Assembly (NCBI GenBank): GCA_013397935.1
Contig: VZRN01001157.1
Coordinates: 43,592 to 107,591, forward strand
From: Dasyornis broadbenti
Taxonomy: Eukaryota; Chordata; Aves; Passeriformes; Dasyornithidae
Direction: 5' to 3'
DNA: 64,000 bases
The position numbers and the translations under genes are program-made. Below the pieces are notes generated by a model. That model had not been told where the DNA came from. It searched no databases and saw nothing but the letters and a program-made list of their open reading frames with translations. Positions 12,351-23,680 of this stretch are shown here, one piece after another (position 1 is the stretch's first letter; every line of letters begins with the position of its first letter).

Positions 12351-15300
12351 ACTCCAAAGCTTGAATTTGGATGTAAACCAGGCCTTGATTTATTGCTCTT
12401 AAGTTTTCTTTTAAAAATGCCAGATAAAGGAACATGAGGATATTAAGAAGACATTTGGTAAAATCATAATTAGAGATCACACTAAATATCACAAATCTTT
12501 TAAAAAACCCTTTCACTGAAATTGTGTATTTGCTTTTCTTAAAAATAATTAAAACAATAAGCAAAGAGAATTTATTTCATCACCTTCACAGCTATTTGTT
12601 TCCTTTTCCACATGATTAACAATGGATAATTGTAAATTAAATGAGGCAAATTCAATTATCTGGTGTTGAGATTTCTACAAATAACTTCCTTGCTCATGTA
12701 TAAGCAGGCATTCAGAAAAATCAAAACACCTATCACTAGGCACACCTGGTCCTGCCAACAGCATACACAAAACCTCTTGCTTACTACTTATCAGGACTGT
12801 ACCACTCACGTTCATACAGTTCTTACATCAACAAATATAAATATCAATATGAATAGATGTATTTTTACAAATAGATAAATATTATTTTGCAACACCTCTG
12901 TAAATCCAGGGAATGACGCCTATGAAGCAGTAGATTTTGCCTATGTATGTCAGGTCCAATTATTTTCTGTTATATGTAAAACCAAAAGGGAAAACCTGTG
13001 AACCTTTTTTTTTAAAAATAATTAATTTGCATCTGCATCAAAGAAGAATTTTTTGGCTTTCAAACTCAGAAATGCCCAAATCACTTTGCACAATTGCATA
13101 TAAAATATGGGCAGTGCTGTTACTGTGCTGTCAAATCTGACAGCCATTCTGTACTCAGCAATATATCAAACACCATCCAAATGCGACCATACAAATGTCA
13201 CCTCTTGCCGGTGGAACTTTATAAATGAAGCAATATTAATCAATTAAGGGACAGTGGAGTGCATGCAGAAGCAGCCAAGTCTGCCTGAGGATTACAATAG
13301 GGAGTTCTGGGTGGGCAGTCAAGTTTAAACTGCAGAACTGCCAAGGCACACGGATTCTCTGTATCGTAAAGCGGATTTCCGGTCACACACTGAGGGAAAC
13401 CCAGACACTTTTGCCCATGGACAGACAAGAGTAAATTTTTGCTGTTACACTACTTATCTATTATATGCTATTATACCACTACCAAATCTTTTTACTTCTG
13501 CTCAAATAGATTTCTATGATTAGGTATGAGAGAGATCATCTACACATTTCCACTTTGAATTTCTAAAGGTAGCATTTTCATATGAAATATTGCAACAGGG
13601 AGTGATACCCCTCTCCTAGGCTATTTGGGAGTCCTGTCCAAGCCTCTCAAGCAGAAATGGAGACCCCAAAACATACAAGCTAAAATGAATCTGAATAGTC
13701 ACTGAAACCATTTTAATTACCTATTTATCTAGGGCCAAGTAGACCTGAAGAGTAAAAATACATCTTGCTCTTTTATATTTTATATACTTGTTATGATTAA
13801 TGCAAGGATTTTCTTTCCAAATTATCTCTTTGTTTGTTATATCAGACTTCCTATAACTGCAATTCTTTAGGAGTTTCCTTTCACAGAGGGGAAGCAACTG
13901 CACAGTATTACATACTCCTAAAAGGGGATGCTTTTCAGAAGGGGCAGTGCATACCAAATCAGTTTCCTTCCACCCTTGTCTTCACGTACTGGACAGGTTT
14001 ATAAGTTGTGTAACTGCTCTAATGATGCCAACCTTTTGCTATAAACTAGCTCCAAACAACACAATAACCATTCATAAATGTTGTTCAGAATGGCTGCTAT
14101 CCTCCTTATCTTCAAAGGGCCAAACCTCAACATGGCCAGCATTTCCTCGAAGTTGTTACCACATAGGAAGATGCGGGAATTACCTTCCAGCACCATAGAG
14201 TTGTTCTCAGGAGAAATGGCTGCAATTCTGTGGTACCTACTCAGTCTGCACAAAGGCCTACACAGCTGCGACTGCAAAGCCACATGGAGTAGGTGACAGA
14301 AGCAGAGCACTCAGAGAAGATGGCTTCTTGATCAAGGCTTGCCTTTGGCATTGCTAAAGCAGCCAGTCACTCAGACTGACAAATTTTAAAAGTAAATAAA
14401 ACTACTATAAAACTGTATCTAATTTTCTGTAGCACAAAGGTACAAAGGATGTGTCAGTTTGTGCTGGTGAATGATTGTTATGGGTACCCTGAGAGATGCA
14501 GCTCCTGCTATAAACCCTTGTCAGCCAAACAATCAGTAAAGGCAGATCCAGTTCCAGTGCTATCTCTATCTCTCACAGTATCCTCATCTTTGGATTGGCA
14601 CAAATAATTTTCTTCCTGCCTGGCAGAACAATGTTTACCACACCCTGTTTAGGAAGTATAAAAGATCAGTACCAGTGGTAGTAGGCATTAATAATGGAAG
14701 TGGGGAATAGTAGAGGTCAAACGATAGCTCCCTACCCTAAAGCAGAAGTCACCTTGCTCTGCAACTCAGGAAAAGGCAGAGAAACCAGATCTTGCAAATT
14801 AGTAATAGCATTTTAGGCCTTGAAGGAAAAGCTCACCCTAAAACAGAAATAGCCTCTGCATCCCGTGATTTCAGTCATGGAATCCAGCTCAGGTCTGTAG
14901 GAGACCTCTAGGTCTGAACCTTCTACAGAATGCTATTTACCATTTCAGAGTGCCTTGACAGATTCTCTGCCTTGGGCCAGAGACACCAACATTTCTCCTA
15001 ATTGCCTCCTAGTGATTCCAGTCCTTCTGCCTGGAGATTGCGTGGCAGGCGGTAGCAGAGAGCATGGTCCAGAACTAAGCGAGGCCCTGGCACAGGAAAG
15101 CAATGAGGAGAGGAGACATCTGGGGGAGGATTGCTGGGATCTTGGCCAGAAGTCATGTCCTCAGATAGCAGGAAGGAAAGATCACTAGAATACAAAGCAA
15201 TTAGCTTTGGCTCTTTGAATAACTAATGGTTGCTAACTAAGAGTAATGATTCTATTTAAGGAACTGCTTTTGTTTTACTTATTGGAGAATACAGAGATAT

Positions 15301-15540
15301 AATTGACAGGAGGCACGCAAACAATTCAGAGAAACTTCATATAATTCTGAAATTTTCTGAATTTTGGAGCTGTTGGTATTTTAAGCAATACGTAATAAAT
15401 CAAAATACTCTGCTAAGCCACAGAAAGATATTTTTATGGGTTAGGCTTTTCCTGCATCAAACTGACAGCAAGATTTCTTTGCACGCAATTGTTTCAAACT
15501 ATTTAGAACAATTGACAGACAAGGTGAGATCTCTGTACTT
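12351..15540. other. Intergenic DNA, no gene recognised
   Basis: AT-rich sequence with short overlapping frames on both strands around 13.9-14.3 kb and 15.0-15.2 kb. None has a recognisable domain, and no mucin-type exon is present. Confidence 0.5.
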
Positions 15541-15559
15541 CCCCTAAGGGAAGGTCACA

Positions 15560-15705
15560 AGAAACCAGAGGCTGGTCAGCCTCACCTCAATACCTGTGAA
15601 GGTGATGAAGTACCCAATCCTGGAACACATTTTAAGGGACATGAAGGATAAGGAAGGTCATCAGGAGTAGCCAGCGCTGATTTCCCAGAGGATAAATCTT
15701 GGGTA
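15560..15705 (+). repeat. CR1 LINE fragment (ORF2 region)
   Basis: The stretch resembles the CR1 reverse-transcriptase region in plus orientation: 'gaggctggtcagcctcacct', then 'aatacctgtgaaggt', 'ttttaagggacatg' and 'agtagccagcgctgatttc'. It is degraded and has no usable frame. Confidence 0.6.
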
Positions 15706-15715
15706 ACAGATCCAA

Positions 15716-15881
15716 CTCAAGTCTGTTTTGCCTGTGACAGCAATTGGTGATGGATCTCTCCCTGTCCTTATCTCAACCCATGAGCCTTTTGTGTATTTTC
15801 TCTACCCTATCCAATTGAGGAGGAGAGTGATAGAGCAGCTTTGTTGGGCACCTGACATCCAGCCAAGGTCAACCCACCACA
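15716..15881 (+). repeat. LTR 3' fragment (avian ERV type)
   Basis: A segment running from 'gttttgcctgtgacagcaa' to 'ggtcaacccaccaca' looks like the 3' part of a widespread avian endogenous-retrovirus LTR. It ends in CA, as LTRs do. The 5' part of the LTR is not found beside it. The family name is uncertain. Confidence 0.45.
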
Positions 15882-17380
15882 AGTGGGGAACACAGACAGG
15901 AAACGCTTTGCTCTGAAATCTCTCCTATAATTTCAGCATTTGACACCAAGAAATACTGCCAAAAGATGTCATGCAACCATTTTCCCCACATATGCTTTGC
16001 TTCAGAGGATCCAATTTTGTCCTTCAACAAAATCTATAGAAATATCCTTTAGACACCACAGGTACGAGATGAGATACACTTGGCTGTTGGACCAACAGTG
16101 CAAAAAAACCTCCATATGGAACTTGCAGAGATATCACAATCTGGTATCAATATCATCTCTGAATGCAAATACTAAACAATGACTCACTGACTGCTACCAA
16201 TATGTAAACATACTCTATCTGTTGATTGCGTAGTTAAGGTCCTGGAAACTCAGTTAAGAGTAAACATTTTATATTTTACTGGATTTCTTGATATAAAAAT
16301 TATTCTGGAGATTACTGACCTACTCAGAATCCTGGTGTGCACAGATACCAAAGTCCGCATTGACTCTCTTAGATTTAAAGCAATAATACTTATAGCCAAC
16401 AAAAATTAAAAAACAAACAAGCACTCTTCCTCCCACAAAATTTAAAAAAAAAAAAAGTTTAAAAAAATCCTTTTATTTCATTTCCTGCTTATGGTCTAGA
16501 ACTCATGAACTGATCTTCTTAGCATGATATATTTAAATTGCATCAAAAAGGTTATGTTTTTGATACCTCACTGATAGCTGGATTTTAAAGCAAAGCATAT
16601 ATAATTTTGAATAAATTACATCCAAAAAAACTGAAGAAAATGCAGACTAAAGTTTCAATAATCAAAACAGACCAAATTAACGCCATAGCTGAGTTCAGTT
16701 TAATACACTGCATGTACATAAATGACCTTTGTGGTTTTTTAGTACTGAAACAGAAAACAGACCCAGGTATGAAACAAACTCCAGTAGGTCTACACAGGCC
16801 TGCATCACTGATAGATATCTGTACTTTGGCATTAAAAAAAAAAAAAATTGGCATTGCTCAATACCTGCCATTACCATTTTGCTGCAGACCCAATCAAGAT
16901 GTACAGCACAGGCATTGTGATCACGGGTGATCACTGACTCCAAAAGAGGTGTCTGAGGGATACACCAGAAGGTTGTGGCTGCAGAGGGTTTCAGAGCATG
17001 GCTTCCTTGGCCTGCTGACAGCAGCGAGCCACGCTCACTCTTCAGTAGTCAGCAACTTTCTCCAGTGACTGGAGAAGGAAACTCATGTTTAGGCAGCTCT
17101 CTATCTCTTGACAAAACATACATCCTCCTGATATACCGGGATAGGAGGTAGGTGTTAATGCTAACAGAATCCCAGTTCATTCAGGCTCTCTCTAGCATAT
17201 ATCTCTCCATCTTGTACAGATCTCTCTGCTGTTTTTTGACGGGTCACAAAACACCGTACCGGGCAAGCCATGTCAGTCCATCTCCCTGCTCAATTTTTTC
17301 AAAGTGGAAGAGACAGTACACGTTTTGTCAATTTGCCTACAATTTAATGGGGATTTTATAGTATTTTGCCGCTAAAAAAG
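15882..17380. other. Intergenic DNA, no gene recognised
   Basis: AT-rich sequence with A-runs near 16,445 and 16,833. Open frames on both strands at 16.6-16.9 kb are short and share no motif with known proteins. Confidence 0.5.
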
Positions 17381-18420
17381 GCAGCTGAGTACTAGAGGAG
17401 AAAATGGCCTCCTTTTTCCTTTCGGCAGCTGCCTCTTACATGAGGGGCACTTCCCTGAAAAGAGGTGGGCATGCGCAGGGAAGGGTGTGCGAGTAGGTGG
17501 GAAGAGGGTTTTAGCTGAGCTTAATAGAAGTGTGGGAGCCTGTGGGATGAGTGAGGTCAGACTCTTGAGAACACACAGGGGACTGGGCACAGGGTGGCTC
17601 AGGCCATGGAGTTTTGCTGAGGGGAAAATGTGCCCCAGGTTAAAAGGCTGCTGTGAGGATGTTATGGGATTGTGTTTACAGTCTTCTCCCTTTTTTTCCC
17701 TTTTGTTTTTAAATCAAAGCTAGTCTAATAGTTTAAAACGGTAATTTTCCTAGTCTGTGTTTCAGGAAAGCTCACTTTTATTGAGAAGGTGTCTGTAAAT
17801 CCTTCACATAATCTGGCTCCATTTTCCGCAAGCGCAATGTTGACGGCTCACGTGCAGCTGGTTTTGTTTAAATCCCCAGGCCAAGAGGTGAAGACGCTGC
17901 AATTGCCAAATCCATCACTTTGTAAAGGAGCGCATTCAGTGCAGGTAGCTCGGTGAGCAGCTGCAGGAAGGGCTGAGCTCTGGGTGGGAGAGCCCCGAGC
18001 AAGGGGCTGTGAGGTGTCGAGCCTTTGCACAACAAAGGGCTGGTGACATGCGGCCCGGCCAGGTGACACTCGGAGACACGGCAGGCGCTGATGACTCTGC
18101 TGTAAGACCCCAGACTGTCTGGGTGCACAGACTGTGAGGGTGTAAAAGCCTTTTATTGGGCACCAGCTCGAGTTGGTATTGTGTTGCTGTGCCACGATTC
18201 AATTCTTCTAAAGATTCAGACATCTGGGACTCTGCTTTGGGAAACCCTAGGGCTGAGCCGGTAAGGAAACCCTGTCTGACTGTGACTATGGGGTGTGTAG
18301 GGAGCCGAGAGGGGCGCCCATGGGGTCGCTGGAGCCGCCCGCCGTGAGGGGGCCTCGGTCCCAGCTCAGGCGGTGGGAATGTGACTGCCGGAGCGGCTTC
18401 TGGATGGCTGGACAGGAAAG
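17381..18420. other. GC-richer, promoter-like island
   Basis: The longest GC-rich stretch of the intergenic block. It has an NRF1-like GCATGCGCA at 17,469-17,477, purine-rich runs, and a CpG-bearing patch at about 18,300-18,400 (gccgagaggggcgcc, gccgcccgccg). A donor-like ccgGTAAGG lies near 18,258. A minus-strand frame of 193 codons (17936-18517) is low-complexity and Pro/Ser-rich, and is probably a composition effect. An unannotated transcript start or an enhancer is possible; neither is proven. Confidence 0.35.
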
Positions 18421-20901
18421 CTTCCTTAACAATCTTCTGAGTCACAAACAATTGCTGTAGGATGGGGAATGTTGCAGCTGATGTTTGCAATGACACTAAA
18501 TTCGTGAGTCGTTTCAAGTAAAACTACACTGGCAGGAAGCTGGGGCATTTTTTCTTCTAAAAGGAGCCTGTGAATTCTCTAGAATAGATACAGTGTTTGG
18601 ATCATTTTCCACAGAAATGCTGAAAAAATATGTGAATCACTGCATCTTGAGACCTGATTCTGTGGTTTATCATTTTGTGTGTGTTTGCGATAGTTCTGAG
18701 TTGCTGGACTCGACTTCTGGCTAACAGTTGAGCTTTGTGTGGTAGCTGTGTGTGCTGCTTTCTGCACAGCTAAAATGATCAGCTATTCTCTTTCAGAAGA
18801 GCCTGCCCTAAAGGCATTTCATTTTCAATTAATGGGTTAAATAGTTTGAGCTGACCAGATGGTCTCTTAATCAGGCATCGCTTTCATCCCTACATGAACC
18901 TATATCCTTTTTGGAACTTTGAGAGTCATCTTCAAGACTTGAGTCTGTCTGAATATGCTGGTATAGCATCATCATAATAGATTTTCATGGCTAATGAATG
19001 ATCAATGTTTAGTATAATATTCAATAGCGTTAGGGGGTTCCAAAAGGAAGAGTTAACTAGTCGTTGGAGGGAGGGAGGGAGGGGCGGGCTCTTTTAGCAC
19101 TGTATTTCACTTCATACCAACCACAAACAAGCTACTACAGCTGTAATTACAAGGCTGGGTTTGGTTTGGGGGGGGTGATGTGTGTTTTGTTGGGGTTTTT
19201 TTTTGTTTTTTGTTTTCATTCCACCGAGGAATTGTTCTGTGTCTGCATATGTATATCTTTTTGAGTTAGAGACAATGTAATTGAGTAGCCGGCTTTAATG
19301 CTTCAGGCCCGTGTAGGAAGGGCAATGTCACATGTGAAACTATCACAGATCTGGCCAACCAGAAGTCCTGGTTTGTCACACTGAAAAGGATAGAATCACA
19401 TGTCAGTAACTTACTCTTCTTGGATGCTTCTTCCTGCTTGTGGATGAGTATTCATATAACTTCAGTGTCAGAGAGGTAGGGAAGAATTTCAGCATTTTTT
19501 CAAAATTTGAAGTAGAAGCCTGCTAAAAATTGAGGAATCAGAAAAACACACAAGCCTAATGTTTAGATTTTGACTCTAGGGCACTGGGAGTTGAGTTTAC
19601 CTGATCTGTTCTCAGGTGAATGTCATTTGGCTCAAAACTTCTTAATGTGTTCAGAAGTTTTTTTTCTTGGATGATCCTAAAGTAAGAGTATCAATAAAGC
19701 ATGGTACCATATTTAAGATCACAAGTCACAGATGATTCGTAATTGCCTTGTTAATAGAGCCTTTATCATTTCTATAAATTCTTGTGCTGTAGCTCTGCTT
19801 TTGTATTGCTACATTAGATACAGTGAGAAGAGTACCATTTGTGTGGGAGAGCAGACAAAATTTCCCTGGTTCAATGAGATATTTCACTCAGTAGCAATCT
19901 TTAGCCATGTGTCTCAAGGTATATTTCTGGTCTTTATGTGGATCATCACTGCTGTCAGATCCGGAAAGAGTTAGCCTGATGATCTTTTATGTTTCTCAGG
20001 TCTGCAGAAGACAGCTGGGGAAACCATTATGTTTCTTTTTTAATCTATTTTCTTTCATAATATGGATGTTTTAGATGCTGATACATAGTAGTACATACTT
20101 TAGTAATGATGAGAATATGTAACAGGACATGCATTAGTAATGATGAGAGTTTCTTATCCTTCCCTCCATGCCAGTAGCCATGAATGAACATTTCCTTTGG
20201 CAAGACCAAAAGCCTGACTTCTCTCAATCCAGATGATTCAAAATGGGCCAAATACTTGAAAAGGCAACATGAAAAGAACAGATGTTGCATCTTCACTAAA
20301 AATAAGCAATCAAAAACCCAGAGTCAGCTTCCACTTGTGTATTCTTATTTCTGAATCCACTAAAGAACATTGTTGTAAATGTTTCAAAACCTCAAATGCT
20401 CAAGGATATCCTGATGTGGTGAATCATACTTATGTCATTGTTGAGATCTGTGAAGTTTGGTGTTGCTGATGAGAATTTTAATCATGGTCGTTTAACTACC
20501 TTCTGCTGACCCTTCAGGATTTAATTTAGTGAGTAGACACTATTAAAGTGCTAAATATTGAACAATACACACAATATTATTTTCACATCTAGTTAAAAAA
20601 AATCTTGAATTATAGCCTTAGTGATACAACTCAGTGCAGCAGTAGAGACAGCAGTGTCTGAAGCCTTTTGCCGCTTTTATCTGTGAAATTGGAAAAAATT
20701 TGCATGCAAGGACAGACTTGTAGGCAATAAATGTGCCTTCAGCAGTCCAGTGGATTCCCTGTCTGACTTACTGTAAGGAAAGCAATTGCAGAAGAATGAT
20801 CATATAAATTCATAATGTTCTCAACCCAGATTGTCAAGAGAATGGCCATGATTGTTGTCTTGTTTGCTCCAAGACAAAGTTCATTCCAAGTAAGAATCCA
20901 T
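18421..20901. other. Intergenic DNA, no gene recognised
   Basis: AT-rich sequence with a short (GGGA)n tract near 19,065 and a direct repeat TTAGTAATGATGAGA at 20,100-20,114 and 20,134-20,148. No gene is seen. Confidence 0.5.
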
Positions 20902-21512
20902 TGTCAGGGTTTATCCCCAGCTGCTAAGTGCCACAAAGCTGCTCACTTACTTCCCCCTGCCTCTGCTCTGCCATGGGATGGGTAGGAGAGTCAGGGAAGG
21001 GAAAAACCCCCACGAACTCATGGATTGAGATAACAATAGTTTAATAAATGAAACAAAATAAAGTATAATAGTATTAATTATAGAAAGTTAATACTGATGT
21101 TACAGTATATTAACAATTAATAATCAAACTCAGGGGAAAAACCCAACCAAACAAGTGATGCACAACACAGTTGCTCCCTATCCAATGCCCACCCTATCCT
21201 CAAACAGCAATTGGACCCATCCATATAATTCCCTTTGGTTTAATATCCTGAGTATAGTCTTCTATGGTATGGAACATCCTTTTGGCTAGTTCAGGTCAGT
21301 TCCCGCTGTGCTTCCTCCCAGCTTCTTGTGCACCTCCTCACTGGCAGAGTGTGAGAAATTGAAAAGTCCTTGACTGAGGGTAAGCACTACTTAGCAACAT
21401 CCAAAACATTGCTTTGTTTTCAACACTGTTCTCATACTAAATCCAAACCACAGCACTATACCAGCTACTAAGGAGAAAAAAACCTGCCTCTATCCCAGCC
21501 AAAACCAGGACA
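20902..21512 (-). mobile_element. Solo LTR of an avian ERVL-type retrovirus
   Basis: Read on the minus strand, the element starts TGTCCTGGTTTTGGCTGGGA and ends in ACCCTGACA, so it has the TG...CA ends of an LTR. Internal blocks ('tagtagctggtatagtgctg', 'ctaagtagtgcttac', 'caagaagctgggagg', 'ccaaaaggatgttcc') match a high-copy LTR type of bird genomes. Flanking five-base sequences TCCAT (left) and TCCCT (right) may be a mutated target-site duplication. No internal retroviral genes lie beside it, so it is a solo LTR. A run of A/T with an AATAAA-like signal lies inside. Confidence 0.8.
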
Positions 21513-23592
21513 TCCCTAGTGCAGGTTGCTTTAGCTGAGTTTCTTGGTGTATCAAGTAATTGCCACACGCAATTGTTGAAAACAGTAGAAAGCCTCCATC
21601 TAACAGCAGCTGCTCCACTGCTCTTAGATGTGAGGAGAAAGGTCATTGAGGCTTAGCTGTTATAAAAACTGCTGAAAAACATGATTTTCTCTCTTACCTG
21701 CATTCATCATCATTGCAAACAGAACAAAATAGAAGAAGATGCAATTATCACTGACAAAAACAGCAGAAGCGTTTTCACAGTTATTAATGTACTTGAGCTA
21801 AATGTAACACTTCGTAGCTTGCAGCCCTCTGCAGAAAACCTGCCTCTGTCAGTACAGGCTGTAATACATGGGTATCCTCAAACAGCAACGAGTGGCTACA
21901 AGCAGCTCTTTCTAATGTCTCCCATTGGATGTAAGGATATAAGGCTACTATGTATCTTTCAAAATAATGACATGATCTTTTCATTGCTTGACTGAAATAG
22001 AGGATCATAAACTGGACATGAAGTTTTCATTATATTGGGAAAGGATAGCCAATGAAAAAATTCTGCAGAGCACCTTCTCAGCAGTCCATTACAAGTATAT
22101 CATCCATCCTTTGTTAGCTGTGCTGCCTTTCCATACAGTTTCAAATTCAGAATCAGCCTTTCATCAGACTCTCTTGCCTGAATTCAGTATTCTTAAAAGT
22201 CTGTTGAAAGCTCTGGGAAAAGGCTGTAATCCTCAGCATGCTCTTCTACCAAATTGGCAGTCTTTTGGATAAGCTGGCATTATACCTCAATAAGCTTACC
22301 TGAGCGCAAGAGAGGACTGCCATAATGCTCACCGCTTGTCACGCATCATGTGTGAGCATTGACCTCAGCTTTCCTAGTACATTTAATGGTGTTTATTAAA
22401 CACCAGCTCTTTAAACAAGAGCCCCACTGCTACATCTTTCTCATCTTTGGGGAAGGATAAGAGATTGAACCAATACCTGGCAGATGTGTAGTCTTGTTTT
22501 GCAATGCATTACTGGAAGAAAGTAAGGTCATAAGTGTGATACAGCAGAAAATGGTGTAGCAGTAGCAATTAGTAGGAATTCAGTATGCTGTTTGAAACTC
22601 AGTTCTCAAAACAAAGCCGTGTGGGAAGGCCACTTTTTTATATGAAACCTAGCAGATGTCAGTAAGGGTGCTGTAGGAATTAAACTTCCTTGAACCTGTA
22701 TTTGCAGTTCTTGCAAGAGAAGAAGGAATAGCACAAAAAAGGTTCTCCTATTCTTTTCTGACTCTGCATGAAACATCTCACATTGTGATGTCTGCTTCTT
22801 GTTGAAAAATCCAGAGGCTGCCAGACCCCAGAGTAACCAGAAACATATGTTTATCTGTGAGGGCAAGGAATACATGACATTTCCTGCACATTTATATAGG
22901 CACCACTCCATCACATAGTGAGGGGTTGTAGTAATTGGTGAGAGCATATGTAAACATTGTAAGCTCTAACATTTCAGGCGAGATCAATGAAGCACAATTA
23001 AATGAAATTCTGTCTGGAAATGTGTGGAAGATAGATAAATAAGATAAAAGAAAAGCTGAAATTCCACTTTATTTATTTATTTAATTTCTTTATTGTTTCT
23101 ACATTCTGGTACTTCTCAGATATGCTTTTGAGGCTTGGGAAGTATTACCTTAAAAGTACATGAGAGTTTTAACACAGACTTCAGAAATAGCCAGAATTCA
23201 TGCGTGTATTAGTTTTTTATTTAATTGAAAATATGTAAACAGAGGAGTAGTTCAACTTGCCAGATCCCCCACAGGCAGTTTCAAGTTCTTGTATTCTCAA
23301 CAAGCAAGTATTCTGCTGATACTCAGCTGAGAAATTAAGGTAAGTATACAATATAGAGCTCAGCAGCCACAGGCCTTGGAACTACTGTGATGTTAACTCA
23401 AATGGAATTACTGATATCATACCAGAATGACATCCGTGAAACAAAACTTTCCCCTGTCATTTTTTCCCGTGCTTTGGGCCACATTAGGTATTTAGATTGG
23501 TCAAAGTTTTCAATTCTGTTTAGAGTTGTCAGTCTGACAGCAGCACAATTCTCTGGACTCACTAAAAAACTAGTTAAAAGAACAGTATGCAT
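21513..23592. other. Intergenic DNA, no gene recognised
   Basis: AT-rich sequence. A 9-base inverted repeat AATGCTCAC / GTGAGCATT at 22,324-22,360 is the only local structure noted. No exon is seen. Confidence 0.5.
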
Positions 23593-23680
23593 AGGTATAT
23601 ACATATAATATGTATATACATATATGTGTGTATATATACGCATATGTATATGCATACCATTTGTATATACATTTATACAC
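23593..23680. repeat. TA/TG microsatellite
   Basis: Imperfect alternating purine-pyrimidine tract built of tata, catata and tgtgta units. It makes overlapping open frames on both strands that are not genes. Confidence 0.75.

Noticed and set aside
18300..18320. GAGAGGGGCGCC as a second CTCF site
   Set aside because: The core is one G short of the consensus spacing.
17936..18517. Minus-strand open frame of 193 codons, the longest in the intergenic part
   Set aside because: Pro/Ser-rich and low complexity, in a GC-rich patch where stops are rare. It has no recognisable domain, and other frames are also open there.
22324..22360. 9-bp inverted repeat AATGCTCAC / GTGAGCATT
   Set aside because: Short enough to arise by chance in 64 kb; no context that supports a role.
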